Positions 8,780 through 17,023 of a stretch of DNA of 64,000 nt are shown one piece after another. Both the position numbers and the translations under genes were made by a program. How positions within the stretch are numbered: position 1 is the first letter of the stretch; the number at the start of each line of letters is the position of its first letter. The notes under the pieces are model-generated. The model did no database searches and was not told the DNA's origin. It saw only the letters and a program-made list of their open reading frames with translations. This stretch comes from Polaribacter sp. ALD11 (GTDB lineage: Bacteria; Bacteroidota; Bacteroidia; Flavobacteriales; Flavobacteriaceae), in the NCBI RefSeq assembly GCF_002831685.1, contig NZ_CP025119.1:2440001-2504000 (forward strand), written 5' to 3'.

Positions 8780-9165
8780 AGAAAGGAAAAGTAATAGGAA
8801 TTGGTGGTGTTTTCTTTAAATCTGAAAATCCTAAAGGTTCAAAAGATTGGTATAAAAAACATTTAGGTTTTAACACTGATGATTGGGGTTCCACTTTTTG
8901 GTGGAAAGATAAAGAAGGCAACGAAGCGTCTACACAATGGAGTCCGTTTCCAAAAGATACCAATCACTTTAAGCCTTCTAAAAAGGACTTTATGTTTAAT
9001 TATAGAGTTGAAAATTTAGTTGAATTACTGGCTGAATTAAAAAAAGAAGGGGTTACTATTCTTGGAGAAATTCAAGAGTTTGAATATGGTAAATTCGGTT
9101 GGATTTTAGATAATGAAGACAATAAAATCGAACTTTGGGAACCTAAAGACCAAGCACTTAAATAA
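8776..9165 (+). CDS. VOC (glyoxalase/bleomycin-resistance) family protein
   Basis: A 129-residue vicinal-oxygen-chelate domain protein: an opening beta strand (VIGIGGVFFKSENPKGSKDWYKKHLGF), a central Trp-rich strand, and the closing FEYGKFGWILDNEDNKIELWEP typical of the family, where the final Glu is often a metal ligand. It is a single-domain protein that would act as a dimer. VOC members include lyases, dioxygenases and drug-binding proteins, so the reaction cannot be assigned. The ATG overlaps the stop of the DUF1801 gene by four bases. Confidence 0.87.
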   Translation: MKKGKVIGIGGVFFKSENPKGSKDWYKKHLGFNTDDWGSTFWWKDKEGNEASTQWSPFPKDTNHFKPSKKDFMFNYRVENLVELLAELKKEGVTILGEIQEFEYGKFGWILDNEDNKIELWEPKDQALK

Positions 9166-9191
9166 CCTAAACAATTAAAAATCAAATTATT

Positions 9192-9560
9192 ATGAATAGT
9201 AAAAACAACTTAAAGCCTAGGGAAACTAAAAAAACTTTTACCGAAGAATCTAAAGAAACACTAGAAAGTTTAAGAAAACAAGCAAATGAAATTCAAGAAT
9301 CTACAAAAGTAAAAGCAGCTGAATTAAAAGAAGAAGCTAAAGAAGCATTTGAGACTGCAAAAGAAAGAATTAATGAAACTTTTTCTGATGAAAACATGGA
9401 GAAGGTAAAAGTAAAATTAGAGGAATGTACCGAAGACGCTAAAGAACGTTATGATGATGTTTCTGAAAAAGCAACTGAATTTACAGAGGACACAAAAGAA
9501 GAGTTTGAAGAAGCAACTAAAAAAACGAAGACATTCTTTCAAAAATTATTTAAAAAATAA
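9192..9560 (+). CDS. Highly charged, helical LEA-like protein
   Basis: A 122-residue protein made almost wholly of Lys, Glu, Asp, Thr, Ala and Ser, with recurrent KEEAKEAFETAKE-type stretches. The whole chain is predicted to be one or more long amphipathic helices, and there is no signal peptide or membrane segment. The pattern resembles group 3 LEA proteins, apolipoprotein-like repeats or YtxH-type stress proteins. A role as a hydrophilic stress protein is inference from composition only. It lies between a VOC gene and a DoxX-like gene in the same direction, 26 and 11 bases away, so it probably shares their transcript. Confidence 0.7.
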   Translation: MNSKNNLKPRETKKTFTEESKETLESLRKQANEIQESTKVKAAELKEEAKEAFETAKERINETFSDENMEKVKVKLEECTEDAKERYDDVSEKATEFTEDTKEEFEEATKKTKTFFQKLFKK

Positions 9561-9571
9561 AAATACCACTC

Positions 9572-9970
9572 ATGAATTTTTTATCAAACTACCCAACAGA
9601 AATATTAATACTACTTTTTTTAATCGTCACTTTTATTCAATCTGGTGCAGACAAACTTTTAGACTGGAAAGGCAATGTTTCTTTTATAAAAGAACATTTT
9701 AAAAACTCACCCTTAAAAAACAGCGTTCCTTTATTACTAGCCATTATTTTAATTATAGAAGTAGTTGCCGGAATTTTAATGATGATTGGAGTTTATCAAT
9801 TATACACATCCGAAGCAAAGGAAATTGCTTCATTAGGAATTGCGCTTTCTGCGATCACTTTAATTTTATTGTTAATAGGACAACGTCTTGCAAAAGATTA
9901 TGCAGGAGCGATGTCTTTAGCTGTCTATTTTATTATAACAGTGTTTGGTGTTTTCTTATTAAATAACTAA
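9572..9970 (+). CDS. DoxX-like family membrane protein
   Basis: A 132-residue inner-membrane protein with four hydrophobic helices (about 9-25, 48-70, 85-105, 111-130). The first helix ends in FIQSGADKLLDW, matching the DoxX family's G-x-x-K-L signature. DoxX proteins are four-helix membrane proteins linked to oxidative-stress or quinone-related functions, but this member's role is unknown. It is the last gene of the 7357-9970 run, and a perfect 20-bp hairpin follows 36 bases later. Confidence 0.82.
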   Translation: MNFLSNYPTEILILLFLIVTFIQSGADKLLDWKGNVSFIKEHFKNSPLKNSVPLLLAIILIIEVVAGILMMIGVYQLYTSEAKEIASLGIALSAITLILLLIGQRLAKDYAGAMSLAVYFIITVFGVFLLNN

Positions 9971-10006
9971 AAACTATTTTAAATAAAAATACTATAAATT
10001 ATATTT

Positions 10007-10050
10007 ATTTAAAAAGGGCTTAAAACATGTGTTTTAAGCCCTTTTTAAAT
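10007..10050. terminator. Bidirectional terminator with a perfect 20-bp stem
   Basis: Arms 10007-10026 and 10031-10050 are exact reverse complements around the loop ATGT, with GGGCTTAAAAC at the core and A/T tracts at both ends. It lies between the converging DoxX-like gene and the minus-strand methyltransferase and can stop transcription from either side. Confidence 0.88.
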
Positions 10051-10113
10051 TTCTTTAAGGTATTTGTACTTAATAAGACATAATATTTAAAATACAGCTA
10101 TTAAAAGATGATT

Positions 10114-10971
10114 TTAGTAGTTTTTTATCACATAAATCAGCGAAGAATACTCAGAAGATGTTCTAGCATTTAAATTTGAGATAAATCCTCTAAAAAAAGC
10201 TGTAATGGGCTTAGACTTCCCTGTTCTATATTTCTCACTTAACAACGAAACATAATAACTATCAAATTTCATTGGTAACGTATCTTCTACAATCATTTCT
10301 ACTTCAGAAAATAATTTATGAATTGAAGTTTGTGAAAAATGCCAAAGATGTCTTGGCACATCATAAGCTGCCCAATCTTCTTTATAAAAATTTGCATCGC
10401 AACTTTTATAATTAGGCACTGCTACAACAATTCTCCCTCCTGGTTTTAACAAACTCTTCAAAGTCTTAATTGTATTTTTTAAATTCTCTACATGCTCTAA
10501 AACATGCCAAAGCGTAATTACATCAAATTGCTGATTACTGATATCTGAAAGTTTTTCATTTAAATCAATTCCCTTTTTCTCTGCAATGTTTCTTGCATCT
10601 AAACTTGGTTCAATTCCTAAAACTTGCCATTCATTATTTTTACACACTTTTAAAAAATCTCCAGTTCCAGCTCCAACATCTAATATTGTTTTTGCTTCCG
10701 TTTTAAATGAATTTAATAAAGAAACCTTTTGTTTTAAAGTGTAGCCTTTTACAGTTTGGTAGATCTTATCAATCAACGTTTTTTTACTATCTGTATGTGA
10801 AATATAATTTTCACTTTTATAATAATTTTCTAAATCTACAGGAACAGGAGATGTTACCAACATCTCATATTCTTCATTTTTCATTATTTCAAAACTATCT
10901 CCAGAGACAGTATTATCTTTACAATTTAAAAGAGGTATTAAATTTGTATAGAGTTCTTTTTCATTCTCCAT
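10114..10971 (-). CDS. Class I SAM-dependent methyltransferase
   Basis: A 285-residue Methyltransf_23-type protein. Motif I is ILDVGAGTGDFL at about 95-106, the acidic end of strand 2 is VLGIEPS, and the post-motifs are FDVITLWHVLEHVENL and LLKPGGRIVVAVPNY. The N-terminal 90 residues (with YYKSENYISHTDSKKTLIDKIY) resemble those of UbiG-like and sugar or lipid methyltransferases in Bacteroidota. The substrate is unknown. It follows mnmG on the same strand, separated by a short gap holding a parS-like palindrome, and is likely part of the same transcript. Confidence 0.88.
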   Translation of the reverse strand: MENEKELYTNLIPLLNCKDNTVSGDSFEIMKNEEYEMLVTSPVPVDLENYYKSENYISHTDSKKTLIDKIYQTVKGYTLKQKVSLLNSFKTEAKTILDVGAGTGDFLKVCKNNEWQVLGIEPSLDARNIAEKKGIDLNEKLSDISNQQFDVITLWHVLEHVENLKNTIKTLKSLLKPGGRIVVAVPNYKSCDANFYKEDWAAYDVPRHLWHFSQTSIHKLFSEVEMIVEDTLPMKFDSYYVSLLSEKYRTGKSKPITAFFRGFISNLNARTSSEYSSLIYVIKNY

Positions 10972-10990
10972 ATTGTTTTAATTTTAGAAT

Positions 10991-11006
10991 TGTTCCACGA
11001 GGAACA
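10991..11006. promoter_or_regulatory. parS-like palindrome downstream of mnmG
   Basis: TGTTCCACGAGGAACA has perfect six-base arms (TGTTCC/GGAACA) and matches 13 of 16 positions of the canonical ParB site TGTTTCACGTGAAACA. It lies in the 54-base gap between mnmG and the methyltransferase. A similar element sits on the other side of mnmG. Confidence 0.45.
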
Positions 11007-11025
11007 TTAGCAATTTTTATTTTTT

Positions 11026-12903
11026 TTATCTTCCCATATAAACCAAAAGAACAGATATATCACTGGGTGAAACTCCGCTAATTCTACTTGCTTGAGATAT
11101 AGAAGTTGGTTTAATTTTATTTAATTTCTCAGTAGCTTCAAAAGAAAGAGACTTTACTTTCTCGTATTTAAAGTTAGAAGGTATAACAACATTCTCTAAT
11201 CTATTTAACTTGTCTGCATTGTTCTTTTCCTTATCAATATAACCAGAATACTTTAGATGAATTTCTGCTTGCTCTATTACATCTTTAGCAATATTATAAT
11301 CTTCTAAGAAAGCTTTTAATTTTTCCAAATCTTTAAAATCAGTGAAAGCTAATTGAGGTCTTGCAGCAATTTTAAAAAGCTTCATAGATTGATTTACCAA
11401 AGCTAAATTCTTAGCTTCCAAAATAGGATTCACTTCTTCTTGCTTCACACTTGTTTCGTGCAAAAACTTAATAAGCAATTCTGTTTTTTCTTGTTTTTCT
11501 AAAACACGATCCATTCTTTCTTTAGACGCTAAACCTAATTTATAACCTAAAGGAGTTAATCTTAAATCCGCATTATCTTGCCTCAATAATGTTCTATATT
11601 CTGCTCTAGAAGTAAACATTCTATATGGCTCTTCTGTTCCTTTCGTTATCAAATCATCTATTAAAACACCAATATAAGCTTCATTTCTTTTTAAAATAAA
11701 GGGCTCTTTTCCTCGCGTTTTTAAAGCAGCATTTACACCAGCCATTAAACCTTGAGCAGCTGCTTCTTCATAACCTGTTGTACCATTTATTTGACCTGCG
11801 AAAAATAAATTCTCAATCAACTTAGTTTCTAAAGAGTGTTTTAATTGTGTTGGTTGAAAGAAATCATACTCGATTGCATAACCATATCTTAAAAACTTTA
11901 CATTCTCGAAACCTTCTATAGAACGAATTGCTTTGTCTTGAATATCTTCTGGAAGTGATGTCGAGAATCCGTTTACATACATTTCACATGTTGTCCAACC
12001 TTCAGGTTCAACAAATATTTGATGTCTATCTTTAGTAGCGAAACGATCTATTTTATCTTCAATAGACGGACAATATCTAGGACCTGTAGATTGTATTCTA
12101 CCATTGAACATTGGTGAACGATCAAATCCTTCACGAAGCAAATCATGTACATCTAAATTAGTATAAGTAAGCCAACATGAGCGTTGTTTTTTTAAAGCAC
12201 TAGTTGTTGGTAAATAAGAAAACTTCTCTGTAATTTCATCACCTGGTTGCTCTAACATTTTAGAATAATCTAAAGATCTACCATCTACTCTTGGAGGCGT
12301 TCCTGTTTTCATTCTACCAGATTCAAAACCTTTTGCAACCAAGTCTTCGGTAATTCCTGTAGAAGCCCCTTCTCCTGCTCTACCGCCTCCAAAACTTTTG
12401 TCACCAATATGAATTAAACCGTTAAGAAAAGTTCCTGCAGTTATAATTACAGTCTTTGCTTTTATTTCTAATCCTAAAGCTGTTTTTACACCAATAATTT
12501 TATTGCCATCAAACAATAAACCATTCACAGAATCTTGATAGAAATCTACATTCTCTGTTTGCTCTAACATCGTTCTCCAACATTCTGCAAATTGCATTCT
12601 ATCGGATTGCGCTCTCGGACTCCACATTGCAGGTCCTTTAGATTTGTTTAGCATCTTAAACTGTATCGCTGTTTTATCGGTAACAACTCCACTATAACCG
12701 CCCAAGGCATCAATTTCTCTTACAATTTGCCCTTTTGCTATTCCTCCCATTGCTGGGTTGCAACTCATTTGGGCTATATTTTGCAAATTCATTGTAATTA
12801 ACAATGTATGTGCGCCCATATTTGCACTTGCTGCTGCTGCCTCACTACCCGCGTGACCACCACCAACTACTATAACATCGAATGTTGTTGAAAATAAACT
12901 CAT
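11026..12903 (-). CDS. mnmG: tRNA uridine-5-carboxymethylaminomethyl(34) synthesis enzyme MnmG
   Basis: A 625-residue protein of normal MnmG/GidA length. The FAD-binding motif VVGGGHAGSEAA is at residues 12-23. Other family stretches are MSCNPAMGGIAKGQIVREIDALGG, GTFLNGLIHIG, MKTGTPPRVDGRS and FAGQINGTTGYEEAAAQGL. With MnmE it installs the carboxymethylaminomethyl group on U34 of tRNAs that read two-codon boxes. In many bacteria the gene lies near the replication origin. Parallel evidence here is the pair of parS-like palindromes at 10991-11006 and 12911-12926. The mnmE gene is not in the window. Confidence 0.97.
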   Translation of the reverse strand: MSLFSTTFDVIVVGGGHAGSEAAAASANMGAHTLLITMNLQNIAQMSCNPAMGGIAKGQIVREIDALGGYSGVVTDKTAIQFKMLNKSKGPAMWSPRAQSDRMQFAECWRTMLEQTENVDFYQDSVNGLLFDGNKIIGVKTALGLEIKAKTVIITAGTFLNGLIHIGDKSFGGGRAGEGASTGITEDLVAKGFESGRMKTGTPPRVDGRSLDYSKMLEQPGDEITEKFSYLPTTSALKKQRSCWLTYTNLDVHDLLREGFDRSPMFNGRIQSTGPRYCPSIEDKIDRFATKDRHQIFVEPEGWTTCEMYVNGFSTSLPEDIQDKAIRSIEGFENVKFLRYGYAIEYDFFQPTQLKHSLETKLIENLFFAGQINGTTGYEEAAAQGLMAGVNAALKTRGKEPFILKRNEAYIGVLIDDLITKGTEEPYRMFTSRAEYRTLLRQDNADLRLTPLGYKLGLASKERMDRVLEKQEKTELLIKFLHETSVKQEEVNPILEAKNLALVNQSMKLFKIAARPQLAFTDFKDLEKLKAFLEDYNIAKDVIEQAEIHLKYSGYIDKEKNNADKLNRLENVVIPSNFKYEKVKSLSFEATEKLNKIKPTSISQASRISGVSPSDISVLLVYMGR

Positions 12904-12910
12904 TTTTTAT

Positions 12911-12926
12911 GGTTCCACGTGAAACG
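12911..12926. promoter_or_regulatory. parS-like palindrome upstream of mnmG
   Basis: GGTTCCACGTGAAACG matches 13 of 16 bases of the ParB site TGTTTCACGTGAAACA, including the whole CCACGTGAAAC core. The sequence also extends into a small hairpin (CCACGT/ACGTGG, 12915-12929). It lies just before the mnmG start, in the 47-base gap to ybeY. Confidence 0.5.
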
Positions 12927-12950
12927 TGGGATTTAATATTTTGATTATCA

Positions 12951-13361
12951 TTAAATTAACATCAATAAAGAAGCATTTTCTTGCTTTGTCATCTCTTTTT
13001 GATCTTCTTCGGTCTTATCTGTAAAACCTATGTAGTGTAAAACGCCATGAATCATAACCCTTTGTAGTTCTTCTAGAAATGTAACTTTAAAATCTTTGGC
13101 ATTATCTTCAACCCTTTCTACAGAAATAAAAATATCTCCGTTTATTAATTTCCCTAAGGAATTATCAAAACTAATAATATCTGTTAATGTATCATGTTGT
13201 AAAAATTCCACATTTAATTTGTGAAGATATGCATCATCACAAAAAATATAATTGATTTCACCTTCTTCACAATCATGTTTTAAAATGATTTTCTGAATCC
13301 AGTTTTCTAAAGAGCTTTCGTTTTCTAACGTAAAATCAGTTTCGTAATTAAAGGTAATCAT
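12951..13361 (-). CDS. ybeY: Endoribonuclease YbeY (rRNA maturation)
   Basis: A 136-residue UPF0054 metalloenzyme that takes part in 16S rRNA 3'-end maturation and ribosome quality control. The zinc motif reads MIHGVLHYIGFTDKTEED, giving H105, H109 and D115; the third ligand is an acid in place of the His seen in the proteobacterial HGxLHLxGYDH motif, which I recall as usual in Bacteroidota. HDTLTDIISFD is also characteristic. Its start overlaps the stop of the large DUF4175 gene by one base (TAATG), so translation is coupled. Confidence 0.93.
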   Translation of the reverse strand: MITFNYETDFTLENESSLENWIQKIILKHDCEEGEINYIFCDDAYLHKLNVEFLQHDTLTDIISFDNSLGKLINGDIFISVERVEDNAKDFKVTFLEELQRVMIHGVLHYIGFTDKTEEDQKEMTKQENASLLMLI

Positions 13362-16300
13362 TATTTTATCTTCTTTGGTTCAGAAAAATATTCACGAACC
13401 TTTAGTTTATAATTTTGTTGCAAAGGTAACGATTGTCTATTTAAAATTTCTATTTGATTGTAAAACTGCTTTTTAAATTCTAAAGCTTTTATTTTATTTC
13501 TTTGAGTGTCTTTTAAGTTTGAGCTAGAAGTACGTTTGTTATCTTTCCCTTGTTCTAAAGCGGCCTTGTCAAGCTTTAACAATTCATAATTTAAACGTTG
13601 CATTTTTTGAATAGTTGCTCCATTAAAACCTTTTTCTAAAATTTCATTTTCTAACTGCTCCATCGTTTTCAAAACCTTTTTTGCATCTCCGTTTCCATTC
13701 GGATTGCCGTTTTCAGATTCCTTAATCGCGTCTTGTAATTGTTGTCTTAATTGTGATTGCTGTTTGTAAATCTCATACAATTCACCATCTAAATCATCAT
13801 TTTCTCCTGTTCCATTTCCTTGTCCGTTTTTACCATTTTCAGCAGACTTACCTCCTTTACCATCTTTACCCTTGTCTCCATTTTCACCATTTTTTCCTTC
13901 TTTACCAGTTTTCCCTTTATCACCTGGTTTTTTATCTTCTTTTCCTTTGCCTTCTTTGTCCCCAGGTTTATCTCCGAGTTTCTTTCCTTTCTTCATTCCT
14001 TCTTTCATTTTTTCTGAAAGCTCTCCTTGTTTTTTAATAATATCTGGCAGACTAAACCCTTTTCCTTTACCCTTTCCTTTGCCCATTTTCATGGAAGCAT
14101 TTTTCATACTGTTTAGCATGTTACTTAAATAATCTGCTAAATTGTTTGTAGAAGTCATTACATACCGCTGATTTGATATTCCGTTATCGAACCTATTCTC
14201 AGAGAAATTTTCTAAAGATTGTTCTAAATTGTAATGCGCAGTAGATAAGTCATCTTGTATTTTTGCGGATATTTTAGGCAAACGCATAGACAAAACATAC
14301 AAGCTATCGTCTATATGCTCAAAATAGGTTCTAATATCATTCTGTTCTTTTAAATCCTTACCAAAATCTGGATGCGAAGTTGAAATATCATTAAACTTAT
14401 TCATTAAACTTTCTTGCTTAAAAGAAAAGGTAACTAAGTTTTCTAAAATTTTACGCAAGTCTTCCATGTTTTCTTCAATAGATTCTCCTTCCATTTCTAA
14501 CATTGCCTTTTGCATTTTAGCACTCATCTCTTTCATTTTATCTGCACTCTTTTTCTGACTTTTCTTGGCTGATTTCTTGTCTTGTTTTTCTAAATTTTCC
14601 TCAGATTTTTTTAACGCTTCATCAATAGCTTCTTCCTCATCTTCAACATCTGGTAATTCCATTGGCTCTTTTAATTTTTCATTGTCTTTTGCCAATTCGT
14701 CTAGTTGTTTTTTTAACTCCTTAAATTCTTCGTTTATTTTCTTTTGTTCATCTAAAGTTGAAGTTTCCTCCTTTTCTAAATCTTCTTGCTTTTTTGCTAG
14801 TTGATCTAATTTATTTGCAATCTGCATAGTTTTTTGCTCCACATAGAAACGTTTCACCAATTCTAAAGTTCTTTCTAAACTACGTTCTTGTTGTTTATTT
14901 TGTTGTGCTAATTCTTTTGCTTTCTTAACTAGCTCTTCCTTATTTAGTTTTTCGGCTAATTTTGCGATTTCATCTAGAAGCTTTTGTTGCCTATCGGTTT
15001 TTTTAAGTTCTTCTATACGTTTTTTAAGTTCTTCTTTTTTATTCTGAAGATTTTGATTTTCTTCCTTTTTTTCGTCTAAATTTTCTTGCAACTTGTCTGT
15101 CTGATGTTGCATCATCTTTTTATATTGTTCTTGGCGTTTTATAAAACTTTCCACTTTCTTTTTATCATTCCAACTTACTTTTTTCTTATTTTGTAATTCT
15201 TCCTGAATTTTATCTAACGCTTCTTGTTGCTTTTGTTGTTTCTGTATAGAGTTTTCTAAACTATTAATAGTGTTTCTTTGTTCTTGCAACAACTCCTCTT
15301 CTACTTCATCATTAGTTTTTTGTCTGTAATTAAAAACGTTACTTTTTGCTTTCTTATTTCCGTTTACAGCATCGTTGTCATAGACTTCAAAAAAAAGTTC
15401 ATAATTGGTTCCTTTTTCTAAATCTAACCCTTCCGGAAACTGATAAAAAAATGTTTGTACATTTGCTTTTGAAATAGGTAAAGAATGCGTTTTTAAATCC
15501 TGCGGATTATTTTCGTCGTAATACACCAATTGTAATTTATTCAAACCATAATCGTCGGAAACCTGACCAGCAAATTGTGCTGCATCTCTAGAAATAGAAT
15601 CTATATTTGTTTGAACAGAAATTTCTGGAACTTCATCTTTGATCACATTTACGGAAAATTGTAAATTCTCATAATCTTGCAAATTTTTATTAGATGACGA
15701 AATTTGATAATTCAACGAATTTCGAATTCGTTTAGAAAATTCAAAACTATCTGTAGAAAGTTTTTTAAACAGATTTCTTTTGTTATTGTTAATAAATACA
15801 ATTTCGTCTGTTTGCGATGCAGCAACATTCCAAATAATATATGTTCCTTCTGGTACCAATAAATTTCCAGAGTTCGGAATAACCTCATTCTTCTTTCCAA
15901 TATAAGAAGGGTATTTTAATGACAACGAAATATTATTTATTGTAGGTACATCAATCACCTTTATTTGATACTCTTGAGATTGAACTCCATTTGCTGCTAC
16001 ATAAAAGTGAATGGGTTTTTGAACATCAGAAAAAGTATAAGAGAAAGTTCCGTTTTGGTTATTTTCTAAATAATATTGCTGATCATCATAAATTATTTTT
16101 GCTTCCGAAGGTAAAACTTCTCCTTTGGTTTCAATAACAATTAATATTGATTTTCCTTGAACAACTTGCAGACTTTTATTCTTTAAAGAAAAAGCAAAAG
16201 GTGCTGGTGGTAGATATGCAGTTCTATGATTTACAACTCGGTCTAAACTTTTCGTAAAAACATCGTTATTACCTGATATTAAGATAATTAACCAAATTAA

Positions 16301-16780
16301 AACGGGTACAATTGCGTATTTTAAATACTTGGCATTCTTTCTAAAATCTACTGCTTTTACAAAAGGAATAGGTTGTAATTCTGCTGCTTTTTGGTTGATG
16401 CTTGCCAATAATAAATCCGACTGATTAGAATTCTCATTAAGTTGTAAAACGTTTAATAATTTGTCTTTTACTTGCGGAAAATGGTTTCCAATAATTTTCG
16501 AAGAATATTCTAGAGATATTCCCTTTCGCAAACCAATCAATTTAAAAATAGGAATCGCAATAAAACGGATTAATAGAAAGACTTCAACTAAAATAAATAG
16601 CCAAAATAAGATGGTTCTAGCAGTTGGTTTCAACCATAAAAAATACTCTAAAAATAAAGTGAAAAATAAGTATAACAACCCCAAAGAAAAGAATAAAATA
16701 ATTCCTTTAATTAGTTCGTTTACGTAATATTTTCTGGTAAACTGATGTAGTTTTTGTTCTATTGTTTTGAATCCGCTCAT
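13361..16780 (-). CDS. DUF4175 family giant membrane/coiled-coil protein
   Basis: About 1139 residues from the ATG at 16780 (MSGFKTIEQKLHQFTRKYYVNEL); an upstream TTG adds only two codons. Hydrophobic helices lie at about 25-45, 55-80 and 150-170. An extracytoplasmic region with Ig-like strands follows (about 200-490), then long Gln/Glu/Lys coiled coils (about 490-760). Near residues 880-1010 there is a Gly/Lys/Asp low-complexity stretch made of GDKGKDGK-like units. It is a Bacteroidota-specific family of unknown function, often placed beside ybeY and mnmG as here. A scaffold role in the envelope is inference from the architecture. Confidence 0.85.
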   Translation of the reverse strand: MSGFKTIEQKLHQFTRKYYVNELIKGIILFFSLGLLYLFFTLFLEYFLWLKPTARTILFWLFILVEVFLLIRFIAIPIFKLIGLRKGISLEYSSKIIGNHFPQVKDKLLNVLQLNENSNQSDLLLASINQKAAELQPIPFVKAVDFRKNAKYLKYAIVPVLIWLIILISGNNDVFTKSLDRVVNHRTAYLPPAPFAFSLKNKSLQVVQGKSILIVIETKGEVLPSEAKIIYDDQQYYLENNQNGTFSYTFSDVQKPIHFYVAANGVQSQEYQIKVIDVPTINNISLSLKYPSYIGKKNEVIPNSGNLLVPEGTYIIWNVAASQTDEIVFINNNKRNLFKKLSTDSFEFSKRIRNSLNYQISSSNKNLQDYENLQFSVNVIKDEVPEISVQTNIDSISRDAAQFAGQVSDDYGLNKLQLVYYDENNPQDLKTHSLPISKANVQTFFYQFPEGLDLEKGTNYELFFEVYDNDAVNGNKKAKSNVFNYRQKTNDEVEEELLQEQRNTINSLENSIQKQQKQQEALDKIQEELQNKKKVSWNDKKKVESFIKRQEQYKKMMQHQTDKLQENLDEKKEENQNLQNKKEELKKRIEELKKTDRQQKLLDEIAKLAEKLNKEELVKKAKELAQQNKQQERSLERTLELVKRFYVEQKTMQIANKLDQLAKKQEDLEKEETSTLDEQKKINEEFKELKKQLDELAKDNEKLKEPMELPDVEDEEEAIDEALKKSEENLEKQDKKSAKKSQKKSADKMKEMSAKMQKAMLEMEGESIEENMEDLRKILENLVTFSFKQESLMNKFNDISTSHPDFGKDLKEQNDIRTYFEHIDDSLYVLSMRLPKISAKIQDDLSTAHYNLEQSLENFSENRFDNGISNQRYVMTSTNNLADYLSNMLNSMKNASMKMGKGKGKGKGFSLPDIIKKQGELSEKMKEGMKKGKKLGDKPGDKEGKGKEDKKPGDKGKTGKEGKNGENGDKGKDGKGGKSAENGKNGQGNGTGENDDLDGELYEIYKQQSQLRQQLQDAIKESENGNPNGNGDAKKVLKTMEQLENEILEKGFNGATIQKMQRLNYELLKLDKAALEQGKDNKRTSSSNLKDTQRNKIKALEFKKQFYNQIEILNRQSLPLQQNYKLKVREYFSEPKKIK

Positions 16781-16927
16781 AATCAACTAATAAAAATACT
16801 ATTTTTGAGATGATTAGCAATGAAATAAGTTATTAAAAGGATTTTGACAGTTTTTTTATAAACTTTATTTTGTGAAATTCGAAGGTCTTTTTTCTATACT
16901 CTAATTTCTATTCTCTCTTTTTAAAAC

Positions 16928-16935
16928 TATCTTTG
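16928..16935 (+). promoter_or_regulatory. -7 promoter element of gltX
   Basis: TATCTTTG fits TAnnTTTG and would give a leader of about 85 bases before the gltX ATG. No TTG is found at the -33 position. The leader holds a short purine-rich tract (AAAAAAAATAAAAAA) before the ATG. Confidence 0.5.
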
Positions 16936-17023
16936 CAGCACGAAAAAAAGCATCTCAAATATTCTTTAAGGTGCAATAAAATATATTTTCCAGCATAAGC
17001 AGGAATCAAAAAAAAATAAAAAA

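Noticed and set aside
10707..11081. Plus-strand 124-codon frame across the methyltransferase/mnmG junction
   Set aside because: Crosses two minus-strand genes and the parS-like site, with no recognisable domain.
13753..14132. Plus-strand Phe/Leu/His-rich frames opposite the DUF4175 gene
   Set aside because: They are the reverse complement of the Gly/Lys/Asp-rich coding tract; no start signal, no family pattern, and the minus frame is clearly coding.
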